Positions 15,994 through 25,180 of a DNA stretch of 64,000 nucleotides are shown here, in pieces (the stretch's first letter is position 1; each line of letters begins with the position of its first letter). The notes under the pieces were generated by a model. It was not told where the DNA came from. It was given only the letters and a program-made list of their open reading frames with translations, and searched no databases. Both the position numbers and the translations under genes were made by a program. Location: contig NZ_CP041247.1 of NCBI RefSeq assembly GCF_006711645.1, forward strand, positions 992,001-1,056,000, written 5' to 3'. The DNA comes from Klebsiella electrica (GTDB lineage: Bacteria > Pseudomonadota > Gammaproteobacteria > Enterobacterales > Enterobacteriaceae).

Positions 15994-18066
15994 TTATACT
16001 AGCTCATCTTTGTTAATACCCAGACGTTTCATGCGCGAAAGCAGTGTCGTACGCTTTAACCCCAGCCGCTGCGCCGCCCCTTTCGGCCCGGCAACCACGC
16101 CGTTGCTCTCTTTCAGCACCCGGACGATCAGCTGATATTCATCCTCGCCCTCTTGCGCAAGCACCTCCGCCGTTATCGTCTCCTCGTCGATATTCATCTC
16201 CGGCAGCGACAATTGCAGCACGCTACCGCGGGTTAACAGCACCGCGCGTTCAATCACGTTTTCCAGCTCACGAACGTTGCCCGGCCACTCCATGCGGCTC
16301 AGCGTGCGCAGGGTTTCTGCCGGAATGCTGTCGATGTTGCGCCCGAGGCGGCGGGCGATTTTAAAGGTAAACGCTTTGACCAGCAGCGGGATATCGTCCG
16401 GACGTTCGCGCAGTGGCGGCAGGTGGATCGGAAAGACGTTCAGGCGATAGTAGAGATCGCTGCGAAATTCGCGATCGGCGACCATCTGCCTGAGATCGCG
16501 GTTGGTGGCGGCGATCAGCCGGACATCGGTGCGGATCAGCTTGTTGCTGCCGAGGCGTTCAAACTCCTGTTCCTGCAGAACCCGCAGCAGCTTCGGCTGA
16601 AGTTCCAGCGGCATATCGCCCACTTCATCGAGGAATAACGAGCTTTTATCTGCCAGTTCGAAACGGCCGATGCGCTGGGCGCTGGCTCCGGTAAACGCGC
16701 CGCGCTCATGGCCGAAGAGATCGCTTTCCAGCAGCCCGGCGGGCATCGCGGCGCAGTTCATCTTCACCATTCGCCGCGCGTTACGTCCGCTGAGGTTATG
16801 AATAGCGCGGGCAATCAGCTCTTTGCCGGTGCCGGTTTCGCCGAGGATCAGGACGGTACTGTCGCTCTGGGCGACCATCTCGACCTGTTTGAGTACGCTG
16901 TGCATGGCTTCGCTGCGGCCAATAATTTCGCCAAACTCGCTTTCGACATTATTCAGCTGTTCGGTGAGCGCGAGATTCTCATCCACCAGCCGTTCTTTTA
17001 GCCGCTGAATTTCGCGGTAGGCGAGGGCATTATCGACGGCGATCGACACCCGCTCGGCAATTTGCCGCAGCAGCTTGAGGTTGGTGGTGGTGAACACCTT
17101 CTCATCGCACTGCGCCAGTTTCAGCACGCCCAGCAGCGTATTGCCGGACATCAGCGGCAGCAGGCACAGGGTTTGAATCTGGTTGCCCCACATCTCAAAA
17201 AGCATTTTCTCATACGGGGCCAGCGAGTCGTGCTCGTGCAAATTGAGCAGCAGCATCTCTTTGCTTTTGAACACCCGTTCGGTCAGCGTACCGGCTTCAT
17301 TCACCTCGCTCTGATCGTGAACCGGATGGCTGGCGTCGAGATAATGGGTCGAGTAGATATTCAGTTTGCCTTTGCGGCTGCTGTGTAGCACCACGCTGAT
17401 CGCGTCGATGCGGAAATAGTGGTGAATCTCTTTGGCCACTTCGCTGACCAGCTCGTCGATATCCAGTCGGGAGAGCACGGCGTTAGTGATAGCAACCAGA
17501 ATGCGAAAGTTGTCGCGCTCGTGGCACAACAGATCGTAATCGACGTTGTTGCTGACCCGGCTCTGGATCTGCTCGGTCACCACCGCAACCAGCTGGGTAA
17601 ACGTATGCAGCCGCTGGAACTCTTTCTCACTCCATGGTCGGGCGTCGTTACGGATAAACTCGCAGCCGCCAAAGATGCGGCCTTCCGCCGCCAGCGGCAG
17701 CAGGCCGTAATAGCCAAACGGTGGATAGAGTCCGCTGCTGGTCAGTTGAGGCCAGGCCTCGACAAAGGTCTCTTTGTCGCAGTGCAGCGCATCGGGACGC
17801 GACAACAGGCGACGCACCGGCCCGTGCGCCAGTACGGTCTCATCTTCGTAGCTGACCGGTAGGCCCGCTTCGTCACAGCCATACCTTGCCGCGCGATGGT
17901 TCCCGGCGTTCCACAGAATAATCGCCGCCCGATCCGCAAGCGCGGATTGCTGCACCAGGCGGGTCAGCGTTTCACTCAGCGCCGCCAGATCGGGCTGCTG
18001 TAATAAAATGCGGGTGATATCGAACAGCCCTTGCTGCCCGAAATCGCCCAATGGTGTATACGACAT
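15994..18066 (-). CDS. fhlA: Formate-sensing sigma-54 activator FhlA
   Basis: A 690-residue activator of the formate hydrogenlyase regulon. Residues 1-380 hold the formate-sensing region with two GAF-type domains, distinct from the receiver domain of most NtrC-like proteins. The AAA+ domain (about 380-620) has Walker [13 protein letters not shown], the sigma-54 contact loop ESDLFGHERGAFTGA and Walker B SLFLDEVGDMP. The Fis-type helix-turn-helix is GAAQRLGLKRTTLLSRMKRL. The start MSYTPLGDFG at 18066 matches the E. coli start. It lies downstream of hypE, separated by 258 bp containing REP elements. Confidence 0.96.
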   Translation of the reverse strand: MSYTPLGDFGQQGLFDITRILLQQPDLAALSETLTRLVQQSALADRAAIILWNAGNHRAARYGCDEAGLPVSYEDETVLAHGPVRRLLSRPDALHCDKETFVEAWPQLTSSGLYPPFGYYGLLPLAAEGRIFGGCEFIRNDARPWSEKEFQRLHTFTQLVAVVTEQIQSRVSNNVDYDLLCHERDNFRILVAITNAVLSRLDIDELVSEVAKEIHHYFRIDAISVVLHSSRKGKLNIYSTHYLDASHPVHDQSEVNEAGTLTERVFKSKEMLLLNLHEHDSLAPYEKMLFEMWGNQIQTLCLLPLMSGNTLLGVLKLAQCDEKVFTTTNLKLLRQIAERVSIAVDNALAYREIQRLKERLVDENLALTEQLNNVESEFGEIIGRSEAMHSVLKQVEMVAQSDSTVLILGETGTGKELIARAIHNLSGRNARRMVKMNCAAMPAGLLESDLFGHERGAFTGASAQRIGRFELADKSSLFLDEVGDMPLELQPKLLRVLQEQEFERLGSNKLIRTDVRLIAATNRDLRQMVADREFRSDLYYRLNVFPIHLPPLRERPDDIPLLVKAFTFKIARRLGRNIDSIPAETLRTLSRMEWPGNVRELENVIERAVLLTRGSVLQLSLPEMNIDEETITAEVLAQEGEDEYQLIVRVLKESNGVVAGPKGAAQRLGLKRTTLLSRMKRLGINKDELV

Positions 18067-18209
18067 TACTGAGGTCCAAAACGCACCTGCAAAGCGGCGC
18101 GTAAGAAAGTGATGACACAAATAATAGTATGTTAATAAAGCGGTTGTTGCCGCTGCCAACCCATCCGTAGCTGCCCGCGGATTTGGGCTGGATAATGGTG
18201 CTGGTTTTT

Positions 18210-18313
18210 CCCGGCTCGCGCTGCGCTTAGCCGGGCTACAGTCCTGCGCTTAGCCTCGCTACGGGTCCGTGCGTAGCCGGTAGCCCGGATAAGGCGCCAG
18301 CCGCAATCCGGGA
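18210..18313. repeat. REP elements between hypE and fhlA
   Basis: One palindrome with CCGGCTCGCGCTGCGCTTAG at 18210-18240 and a second, GTAGCCCGGATAAGGCGCCA onward, at 18280-18313, with a degenerate half copy between. They form a BIME-like pair in the 258-bp gap between the hypE stop and the fhlA start. They could partly insulate fhlA from read-through of the hyp operon. Confidence 0.85.
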
Positions 18314-18324
18314 GCCCGTCCCCG

Positions 18325-19335
18325 TTAACAAATCCGCGGCAGCGGCTCGGCGTGGGGAAGGTCCAGCGTCCGCTTCACGCCGTACAGGCCGATCGTACGC
18401 ACCCCGGCACGCTCGACCACGTCGCCGATAATCGCGGCGCGGCGGCCAAGCGGGTGGCTTTGAAGCTGCGCCAGCGCGGCCTCAGCCGCTTCCCGGGCGA
18501 CGGCAATCACCAGCTTGCCTTCATTGGCGAAGTTAAGCGCGTCCAGGCCTAACAGTTCGCACACCCCGCGCACGGTCTCGTTCACCGGCAGCTTTTGTTC
18601 GTGCAGCTCAATACCGCAGCCGCTGGCGGCGGCAAATTCATGAGCCACGGCGTTCACTCCGCCTCGGGTCGCATCGCGCAGCGCTTTAATGCCGGGAATA
18701 GCGCGCAGCGTCTGAATTAAGGGCGTCAGCACCGCGCAGTCGCTGGACAGCGCGCCGTCCAGTCCCAGCTGTTCGCGGAGGTTGAGAATGGTGGCGCCGT
18801 GGTCGCCCAGCGTGCCGCTGACCAGCAGCACGTCGCCGGGAGCAATCTGCTGCGCCCCCCAGCGAATACCCGCCGGAATAGCGCCGATCCCGGCGGTATT
18901 AATAAACAGTTTATCTGCCGCGCCGCGCGGCACGACTTTGGTATCGCCGGTGACGATGGCTATCTCAGCGGCCTGCGCGGTACGGGCCATGCTGTTGACC
19001 ACGCGTTCCAGCGTGGCCATCTCCAGCCCCTCTTCGAGGATAAATCCGCAGGAGAGGTAGCGCGGCAGAGCGCCGCTGACCGCCACGTCGTTGGCGGTGC
19101 CGCATACTGCCAGCTTGCCGATGTCGCCGCCGGGGAAAAACAGCGGATCGATAACGTAGCTGTCGGTGGAGAAGGCGAGACGATCGCCCTGAGCGGTCAG
19201 TTGTGCCAGATCGAGACGCGCTTGATCTTCCTGCTCCGCCAGCCACGGGTTGGCGAAAGCCTGCATAAACAGGGAGGCGATCAGCTGCTGCATTGCCTGA
19301 CCCCCGCTACCGTGCGCTAACTGGACGCTTTTCAT
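18325..19335 (-). CDS. hypE: Hydrogenase maturation protein HypE
   Basis: A 336-residue protein of the PurM-like family that dehydrates a carbamoyl group on its C-terminal cysteine to a cyano ligand for the [NiFe] centre. The essential C-terminus PRIC is intact. Other landmarks are the N-terminal HGSGG, GTANDVAVSGA and VTGDTKVVPRG (ATP-binding region). The length equals that of E. coli HypE. The start overlaps the hypD stop by 4 bp. It works with HypF (carbamoyl donor) and passes cyanide to the HypCD complex. Confidence 0.97.
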   Translation of the reverse strand: MKSVQLAHGSGGQAMQQLIASLFMQAFANPWLAEQEDQARLDLAQLTAQGDRLAFSTDSYVIDPLFFPGGDIGKLAVCGTANDVAVSGALPRYLSCGFILEEGLEMATLERVVNSMARTAQAAEIAIVTGDTKVVPRGAADKLFINTAGIGAIPAGIRWGAQQIAPGDVLLVSGTLGDHGATILNLREQLGLDGALSSDCAVLTPLIQTLRAIPGIKALRDATRGGVNAVAHEFAAASGCGIELHEQKLPVNETVRGVCELLGLDALNFANEGKLVIAVAREAAEAALAQLQSHPLGRRAAIIGDVVERAGVRTIGLYGVKRTLDLPHAEPLPRIC

Positions 19336-20453
19336 ACTTCATTTTCCTGACTGCGATATTGATACCAGGCGGCGCAAGCGCCTTCTGATGAGACCATCAG
19401 CGCGCCAAACGCGCTTTGTGGGTTACAGACTTGGCCAAACAGCGGGCACTGATGCGGCTTACAGCGGCCGGTCAGCACATCGCCACAGCGCGCGCGCGGA
19501 TCGTCGCAGACGCGCTGCGGCGCCGGCTGAAAATGGGCTTCAGCGTCAAAGCGCTGATAGGCGGGCGTCAGGCGCACGCCGGAGTTGTTGATGACCCCCA
19601 GCCCGCGCCACTCGCTATCGCCGGACAGGCAAAAAACGTCGGCAATCGCCGATTGCGCCAGCGGGTTGCCTGCATCAGGCACCACGCGGCGGTACTGATT
19701 TTCGACCTGGCTGCGCTGCGCTATTGTCTGCTCAACCAGCATCACCGCGCCTTGCAGTAGATCAAGAGGTTCGAAACCAGCCACCACTAAAGGACGTCGG
19801 TAGTCGCTGGCGATAAATCCGTAGGCCTCGGTGCCGATGACCATACTGACATGGCCCGGAGCAAGAAAGGCATCGATGCTGTTATCAGGCTGGTCGAGCA
19901 GACTGCGCAGGGTCGGGAGCAGGGTGATGTGCTGACAAAAAAAGAAGAAGTTATCCACGTTGCGCTCGCGGGCCTGACGCAGCGTCAGCGCGGTAGCGGG
20001 CATGGTGGTTTCAAAACCGAGGCCGAAGAACACCACTTCCCGTTGCGGGTTCTGCTGCGCCAGCTTCAGCGCATCCATCGGTGAATAGACGATCCGCACA
20101 TCGGCGCCGCGGGATTTCGCCTGCAGCAAGGAGCCGTTTTTACCGGGCACACGCATGGCGTCGCCGAAGGTGCAGAAAATCACCCCCGGGCGGCTGGCGA
20201 TATCGATACAGGTGTCGATTCGCCCCATCGGCAGGACGCAGACCGGGCAGCCGGGGCCGTGAATAAATTCGATATTCTCCGGCAGCAGCTGGTCGAGACC
20301 GAATTTAAAGATGGCGTGCGTATGGCCGCCGCACACCTCCATAATGCGCAGCGGATGCCCGGCGGTATGAGGCAGCAGATGCGCGCGCGCCTGAAGATGC
20401 TCAACCAACTGCATCACCTGCTCCGGCGCGCGATATTCATCAACAAAACGCAT
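19332..20453 (-). CDS. hypD: Hydrogenase maturation protein HypD
   Basis: A 373-residue iron-sulfur scaffold on which the Fe(CN)2CO unit is assembled together with HypC. Conserved motifs are CGGHTHAIFKFG, GPGCPVCVLP, CTFGDAMRVPG and GFETTMPATALTL. The C-terminal 4Fe-4S ligands are visible in CDDPRARCGDVLTGRCKPHQ and CPLFGQVC. Its ATG overlaps the hypC stop by one base (TAATG) and its stop overlaps hypE, consistent with coupled translation of hypBCDE. Confidence 0.97.
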   Translation of the reverse strand: MRFVDEYRAPEQVMQLVEHLQARAHLLPHTAGHPLRIMEVCGGHTHAIFKFGLDQLLPENIEFIHGPGCPVCVLPMGRIDTCIDIASRPGVIFCTFGDAMRVPGKNGSLLQAKSRGADVRIVYSPMDALKLAQQNPQREVVFFGLGFETTMPATALTLRQARERNVDNFFFFCQHITLLPTLRSLLDQPDNSIDAFLAPGHVSMVIGTEAYGFIASDYRRPLVVAGFEPLDLLQGAVMLVEQTIAQRSQVENQYRRVVPDAGNPLAQSAIADVFCLSGDSEWRGLGVINNSGVRLTPAYQRFDAEAHFQPAPQRVCDDPRARCGDVLTGRCKPHQCPLFGQVCNPQSAFGALMVSSEGACAAWYQYRSQENEV

Positions 20454-20725
20454 TATCGCTCCTCGCCGTACAGCAGCGCGCCCACGTCAGGCTCGACGTC
20501 AAACATATTTTGCAATGCCTCAAGGGTATCGCGGGCTTCCGCTTCATTAATGATGCTCATGGCGAAGCCCACGTGGACCAGTACCCACTGGCCGAGGCGC
20601 GGCTGCCCCCGTTCATCCACGCTTCCCACCAGCGTCAGATCGACTTCGCGCTGGATGCCGCACACTTCGACCTTCGCCAGATGGCCGTCAATGGCGCAGA
20701 TTTGCCCCGGAATGCCTATGCACAT
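20453..20725 (-). CDS. hypC: Hydrogenase maturation chaperone HypC
   Basis: A 90-residue HypC/HybG/HupF chaperone. The functional N-terminal cysteine is present in MCIGIPGQI, followed by the OB-like barrel segment [20 protein letters not shown]. It carries the iron precursor with HypD and docks on the HycE large subunit. The start at 20725 is fixed by the essential Met-Cys; codons upstream belong to hypB in another frame. It overlaps hypB by 10 bp. Confidence 0.96.
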   Translation of the reverse strand: MCIGIPGQICAIDGHLAKVEVCGIQREVDLTLVGSVDERGQPRLGQWVLVHVGFAMSIINEAEARDTLEALQNMFDVEPDVGALLYGEER

Positions 20726-21588
20726 GTTTGCGCCTCCAGCCAGCTGAGCCATTTATCCATGCCTTCGCCGCTGGTGGCGGACAGCATAATGATCTCAATA
20801 TCGGGATTGACCTCGCGCGCGCAGGCAAGGCACTTCGCAACATCAAAGTTGAGGTACGGCAGCAGGTCGATTTTATTTAGCAGCATCAGGCTGGCGGCGG
20901 CGAACATATGCGGATACTTCAGCGGCTTATCTTCGCCTTCGGTGACCGACAGCACCGCCACCTTGTGACGTTCGCCGAGGTCGAAGCTCGCCGGGCACAC
21001 CAGGTTGCCGACGTTTTCAATAAACAGAATGCCATGATCCGCCAGCGGCAGACGCGGGGCGGCATCGGCAATCATCTGCGCATCAAGGTGGCAGCCTTTG
21101 CCGGTATTGACCTGAATAGCCGGGGTGCCGGTGGCGCGAATGCGCGCGGCGTCGTTGACCGTCTGCTGGTCGCCTTCGATGACCGCGCAGGCGGTTTTTC
21201 CTTTCAGCCGCAGCAGGGTTTCACTTAGCAGTGTGGTTTTGCCGGAGCCGGGGCTGGAGACCAGGTTCAGCACCAGTTGGCCGCGCGCGGCAAAGCGTGC
21301 GCGGTTGCGGGCCGCCAGACGGTTGTTTTTATCCAGCACGTCGATTTCCACCTCGAGCATCCGGCGCTGGCTCTGGCCCGGCGCGTGGGTTCCTGCCTCG
21401 CCGTGGCCGTAGTGCAGGTCGCCACTCTCTGAGCGGGTAGGGGAGAAGCTATCGGTTTTGACGCCGGTAATCGTCATGGTCTGGCGCGGGGCTGGCGCGA
21501 AGGGGGCGCTGCGAAACGCCGAGTGGGGGTTATGCTCATCACCTTCGATATAAAGGTTGCCTTCCCCACAGCCGCAAGTGGTACACAT
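20716..21588 (-). CDS. hypB: Nickel-inserting GTPase HypB
   Basis: A 290-residue SIMIBI GTPase that delivers nickel to the hydrogenase large subunit. It carries the high-affinity Ni site [10 protein letters not shown] at the N-terminus (CxxCGC) and the P-loop [13 protein letters not shown]. The metal and switch region reads [10 protein letters not shown], with [10 protein letters not shown] and [12 protein letters not shown] further on. There is only a modest histidine content in the linker, so it is not the nickel-storing His-rich type. It partners with HypA and, here, probably depends on the NiCoT transporter at 37223. Confidence 0.97.
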   Translation of the reverse strand: MCTTCGCGEGNLYIEGDEHNPHSAFRSAPFAPAPRQTMTITGVKTDSFSPTRSESGDLHYGHGEAGTHAPGQSQRRMLEVEIDVLDKNNRLAARNRARFAARGQLVLNLVSSPGSGKTTLLSETLLRLKGKTACAVIEGDQQTVNDAARIRATGTPAIQVNTGKGCHLDAQMIADAAPRLPLADHGILFIENVGNLVCPASFDLGERHKVAVLSVTEGEDKPLKYPHMFAAASLMLLNKIDLLPYLNFDVAKCLACAREVNPDIEIIMLSATSGEGMDKWLSWLEAQTCA

Positions 21589-21652
21589 AGTTTACTCCTG
21601 ATCTGTCCCGTCATCGTTCACGTTGTTTTGGTCTCGTCGGAAACAACCCGAA

Positions 21653-22003
21653 TCAGTCGGGGCTCACTTCTATTCGTTGGATCTGTAAGCCGTCGTCGGC
21701 GACGATTTGTAAGGTGTCGCTCTGGCACTGCGGGCAGCGCCGCACGTGCTGCGAGATGAGATGCACGTACTGCTGGCAGGATTCACACCAGCATTCGGCC
21801 TGTTGTTCGGCAATATGCAGTTCGCAGCCTTCCGCCAGCGTGCCGCGGCACACCAGCTCAAAACAGAAGGTCAATGCGCTGGCTTCCACGCAGGAAAATG
21901 CGCCGACCTTCAGCCACACGCCGGTCACCCGACGCGCGCCGGCCTGCTGCGCCTGCTGTTCAATAATTTCCAGCGCCCGCTGGCTAAGAGTGATTTCGTG
22001 CAT
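21653..22003 (-). CDS. hypA: Hydrogenase nickel incorporation protein HypA
   Basis: A 116-residue nickel metallochaperone. The N-terminal MHE supplies the His ligand for Ni. A zinc ribbon is formed by CWCESCQQYV and CPQCQSD (two CxxC pairs). The start at 22003 is required by MHE and preceded by GGAGG; the frame also opens nine codons upstream. It is first in the hyp operon behind a sigma-54 promoter. A 64-bp gap separates it from hypB. Confidence 0.96.
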   Translation of the reverse strand: MHEITLSQRALEIIEQQAQQAGARRVTGVWLKVGAFSCVEASALTFCFELVCRGTLAEGCELHIAEQQAECWCESCQQYVHLISQHVRRCPQCQSDTLQIVADDGLQIQRIEVSPD

Positions 22004-22033
22004 GGTCGCCTCCGTATCGCGATGGGCCATATA

Positions 22034-22049
22034 TGCAATAACGATGCCA
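22034..22049 (-). promoter_or_regulatory. Sigma-54 promoter of the hyp operon
   Basis: On the minus strand TGGCATCGTTATTGCA gives the -24 GG and -12 GC pair with exact spacing to the sigma-54 consensus. It ends about 30 bases upstream of the hypA start. FhlA-type enhancers lie further upstream at 22073-22107. Confidence 0.88.
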
Positions 22050-22072
22050 GGTCATCTCTACTGTCGGATGAA

Positions 22073-22107
22073 CTGTCGATGACGACAGCTGACGGATGTC
22101 ATCGTCA
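22073..22107. promoter_or_regulatory. Candidate FhlA enhancer sites in the divergent hyp/hyc region
   Basis: The palindrome CTGTCGATGACGACAG (22073-22088) is followed by TGTCATCGTCA (22097-22107). The second motif is identical to the arm of the inverted repeat upstream of hydN (34315-34340). Both places lie upstream of sigma-54 promoters, as expected for FhlA activator sites. Confidence 0.65.
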
Positions 22108-22163
22108 TGTCAGTACGGCGCGGGCCTTTTATTAAAATCATTAAATATCAATTAATTAAAGTT

Positions 22164-22179
22164 TGGCATGGAAAATGCT
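22164..22179 (+). promoter_or_regulatory. Sigma-54 promoter of the hyc operon
   Basis: TGGCATGGAAAATGCT matches the sigma-54 -24/-12 pattern (GG and GC separated by ten bases). It lies 36 bp upstream of hycA and is back-to-back with the hypA promoter, about 115 bp apart, so the enhancers between can serve both. Confidence 0.88.
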
Positions 22180-22214
22180 TGTACGGTGCATCTCATGCAA
22201 CCGGGGACACCGAG

Positions 22215-22664
22215 ATGACTATTTGGGAAATAAGTGAAAAGGCGGACTACATCGCCGACCGTCACCGTCGCTATCAGGATCAGTGGCGTCAGTACTGCAA
22301 TTCGCTGGTTCAGGGCATCACCCTGTCAAAAGCGCGTTTGCATCATGCGATGAGCTGTGCGCCGGATAAAGAGCTGTGCTTCGTCCTGTTTGAACATTTT
22401 CAGGTGTATGTCGCGCTGGCGGAAGGGTTCAACAACCACACCATCGAGTACTACGTCGAAACGCGCAATGGTGAAGATAAACGCTTGATTGCTCAGGCAA
22501 CGCTGGCTTCCGACGGCACCGTTGACGGCCGGTTCAGCAACCGTTCGCGCGAACAGGTGCTGGAACATTATCTGGCCATTATTGCCAGCGTCTATGACCG
22601 TCTGTATGACGCCATGGAACACGACCAGCCGGTGGATTTAAGCCATCTGGCGCTGGCCCATTAA
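22215..22664 (+). CDS. hycA: Formate hydrogenlyase regulator HycA
   Basis: A 149-residue cytoplasmic protein closely similar to E. coli HycA (opening MTIWEISEKADYIADRHRRY, middle MSCAPDKELCFVLFEHF). In E. coli it counteracts FhlA and lowers expression of the formate regulon. It is slightly shorter than the E. coli protein at the C-terminus. First gene of the hyc operon; the ATG at 22215 is chosen because the conserved N-terminus begins there. Confidence 0.95.
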   Translation: MTIWEISEKADYIADRHRRYQDQWRQYCNSLVQGITLSKARLHHAMSCAPDKELCFVLFEHFQVYVALAEGFNNHTIEYYVETRNGEDKRLIAQATLASDGTVDGRFSNRSREQVLEHYLAIIASVYDRLYDAMEHDQPVDLSHLALAH

Positions 22665-22682
22665 TCGTAAGGTGTCGACAGG

Positions 22683-22726
22683 TGTCGAAAATGACAGCTG
22701 AACTCCCTGATTTCGTCAAAAATGAC
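22683..22726 (+). promoter_or_regulatory. Candidate FhlA site between hycA and hycB
   Basis: The 82-bp hycA-hycB gap contains TGTCGAAAATGACAG (22683-22697) and TTTCGTCAAAAATGAC (22711-22726), two imperfect inverted repeats built on TGTCG/TGACA and TTTCGT/AAATG. E. coli has an FhlA-binding site in the corresponding gap, so conservation of location supports the call. Confidence 0.5.
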
Positions 22727-22746
22727 TTTCACCCGAGGATTGCCCG

Positions 22747-23355
22747 GTGAACCGTTTTGTAATTGCTGACTCCACCGTCTGTATCGGCTGCCGCACCTGC
22801 GAAGCCGCCTGCTCAGAAACGCATCGCCAGCACGGCCTGCAGGCCATGCCGCGACTGCAGGTCATGCGTAATGAAAAAGAATCGGCGCCGCAAATGTGCC
22901 ACCACTGCGAAGATGCCCCCTGCGCCGCGGTGTGTCCGGTTAATGCTATCAATCGCGTCGATGGCGCGGTTCAGCTGAATGAAAGCCTGTGCGTAAGCTG
23001 CAAGCTGTGCGCCATTGCCTGCCCGTTCGGGGCGATTGAATTTTCCGGCAGCCGTGCGCTCGATATTCCGGCCAACGCCAATACCCCGATGGCGCCCGCT
23101 GCGCCCCCGGCGCCAGCTCGCGTCAGTTCGTTGCTCGACTGGGTGCCCGGTGTGCGCGCTATCGCCGTGAAATGCGATTTGTGCCATTTCGATGAGCAGG
23201 GACCGGCCTGCGTGCGTACCTGTCCGACGAAAGCGCTGCTGCTGGTGGATATCCGCGATATCGCCCAGTCCAGCAAGCGCAAGCGTGAGCTGACCTTTAA
23301 TACCGACCTCGGCGATATGTCGCTGTTTCAGTCGCAACCGGAGGGCGTGAAATGA
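22747..23355 (+). CDS. hycB: Formate hydrogenlyase electron-transfer subunit HycB
   Basis: A 202-residue ferredoxin-like protein with four Cys clusters: CIGCRTCEAAC, CHHCEDAPCAAVC, CVSCKLCAIAC and CDLCHFDEQGPACVRTC. These bind four 4Fe-4S centres that carry electrons from formate dehydrogenase H to the hydrogenase. The GTG start at 22747 follows GAGGAT. A proline/alanine-rich linker (about residues 112-123) separates clusters three and four. Its stop overlaps hycC (ATGA). Confidence 0.96.
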   Translation: MNRFVIADSTVCIGCRTCEAACSETHRQHGLQAMPRLQVMRNEKESAPQMCHHCEDAPCAAVCPVNAINRVDGAVQLNESLCVSCKLCAIACPFGAIEFSGSRALDIPANANTPMAPAAPPAPARVSSLLDWVPGVRAIAVKCDLCHFDEQGPACVRTCPTKALLLVDIRDIAQSSKRKRELTFNTDLGDMSLFQSQPEGVK

Positions 23356-25178
23356 GCGTGATTTCTTTAGTGAACCAGGCGGTGCTGTGGTATGCCGCCA
23401 GCGGCGTGCTGGCATTTATCTTTACCCGGAGAAAACCGTTAAGCGGGGCGATTGCCGGGATCGGCGGCGCGGTGGCCAGCGCCATGCTGATCGTCGCCGC
23501 TATCGCGACGCTGATAACCCCGGAACGGCTGAACGACGGCATGCTGCCGATGCTCTCTTTGCCGGTTAGGGTCAACGGTATCAATGCGCTATGGCTGCTC
23601 GCCATTGGCCTCAGTGCCCTGCCCATCGCCCTGTTTAATATTGCCTGGCACCGCCATCCGCAGGTAAAAGCCAACGGCCTGCTGGTGAACCTGCTGCTGG
23701 CTTCGGCAACCTGCGCGCTGGTGGTGACCAACCTCGGCACGCTGGTGGTGATGGCGGAGATAATGGCCCTGTGCGGGGCATTTCTGACCGGCTGCGCGCA
23801 ATCGGCAAAGCTGTGGTTTGCGTTGGGACGCCTGGGAACGCTGCTGATGGCGTGGAGCTGCTGGCTGGTGTGGTCGTTGTACGGCACCCTTGACCTGGCG
23901 CAGATTGGCCTGCTCGCCGCCCACGGCCCGCAAAATATGCTGCTGTGGCTACCGGCGCTGGTCGGTTTTGCGCTGCTGGCGGGCGTTATCCCGCTGCACG
24001 GTTGGGCGCCGCAGGCGCACGCCGGGGCCAGCGCGCCGGCGTGCGCGCTGTTCTCCACGGTGGTGATGAAAGTGGGGCTGTTTGGCATGCTGACGGTCTC
24101 GCTTGCCGGGAGCGCGCCGCCGCTGTGGTGGGGCATCTTGCTACTGGTCGTGGGGATGGTCACCGCATTTATCGGCGGACTGTATGCCCTGATGGAACAC
24201 AATATTCAGCGCCTGCTGGCTTATCACACTCTGGAAAATATCGGCATTATTCTGCTGGGGCTTGGCGCCTTCGTCACCGGCCTGGCGCTCAACAGCAATA
24301 GCCTGATGGCGCTGGGCTTTATCGGCGGGATGTATCACCTGATCAATCACAGTTTGTTCAAAACGACGCTGTTCCTCGGCGCCGGCGCCGTGTGGTTCCG
24401 TACCGGCCATCGCGATATCGAAAAACTGGGCGGGATAGGGAAAAGAATGCCGCTGATTTCGCTGGCGATGCTGGTCGGCCTGATGGCGATGGCCGCGCTG
24501 CCGCCGCTGAACGGTTTTGCCGGCGAGTGGGTTATCTACCAGTCCTTCTTCAAACTGAGCACCAGCGACGCCTTCATCGGCCGCCTGCTTGGGCCGCTGC
24601 TGGCCGTTGGCCTGGCGATAACCGGCGCGCTGGCAGTGATGTGTATGGCGAAAGTCTACGGCGTCACCTTCCTTGGCGCACCGCGGACTCCGGAGGCGGA
24701 GAGCGCCACCTGCGCGCCGCGGCTGATGACGGCAAGCGTCGTACTCGCCGCGCTGTGCTGCGTGGCGGGCGGGGTCGCCGCACCGTGGCTGTTGACCCTG
24801 GTCATCAGGGTTTTACCGGTGCAGGCGCAGATCGCAAGCGTGGTGTCGCAGCCGCTGATCGCCATTCTGCTGCTGGCCTGTCCGCTGCTGCCGTTCCTGC
24901 TGATGATCTTCTTTAAAGGCGACCGTCTGCCGGCCCGCTCTCGCGGTGCGGCATGGGTCTGCGGCTACGACCATGAAAAATCGATGGTCATCACCGCTCA
25001 TGGTTTCGCCATGCCGGTTAAAGAGGCCTTTGCGCCGCTGCTGAAATTGCGTCACTGGCTGAATCCGGTGCGTCTGATCCCCGGCTGGCAGTGCGCCTCG
25101 GCGCCTGCGCTGTTCCGCGGCGTCGCGCTGGTTGAGCTGGCGGCGCTGGTGGTTATTGTCATTTCGCGAGGAGCCTGA
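23352..25178 (+). CDS. hycC: Formate hydrogenlyase membrane subunit HycC
   Basis: A 608-residue polytopic protein related to antiporter-like complex I subunits (NuoL/Mrp family). It has hydrophobic helices throughout, the GHGWAPQAHAG-like segment LHGWAPQAHAGASAPACAL, and HNIQRLLAYHTLENIG containing the conserved Lys/His-region helix. With HycD it anchors hydrogenase 3 to the inner membrane. The start overlaps the hycB stop by 4 bp; the stop is two bases before hycD. Confidence 0.96.
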   Translation: MSVISLVNQAVLWYAASGVLAFIFTRRKPLSGAIAGIGGAVASAMLIVAAIATLITPERLNDGMLPMLSLPVRVNGINALWLLAIGLSALPIALFNIAWHRHPQVKANGLLVNLLLASATCALVVTNLGTLVVMAEIMALCGAFLTGCAQSAKLWFALGRLGTLLMAWSCWLVWSLYGTLDLAQIGLLAAHGPQNMLLWLPALVGFALLAGVIPLHGWAPQAHAGASAPACALFSTVVMKVGLFGMLTVSLAGSAPPLWWGILLLVVGMVTAFIGGLYALMEHNIQRLLAYHTLENIGIILLGLGAFVTGLALNSNSLMALGFIGGMYHLINHSLFKTTLFLGAGAVWFRTGHRDIEKLGGIGKRMPLISLAMLVGLMAMAALPPLNGFAGEWVIYQSFFKLSTSDAFIGRLLGPLLAVGLAITGALAVMCMAKVYGVTFLGAPRTPEAESATCAPRLMTASVVLAALCCVAGGVAAPWLLTLVIRVLPVQAQIASVVSQPLIAILLLACPLLPFLLMIFFKGDRLPARSRGAAWVCGYDHEKSMVITAHGFAMPVKEAFAPLLKLRHWLNPVRLIPGWQCASAPALFRGVALVELAALVVIVISRGA

Positions 25179-25180
25179 GA

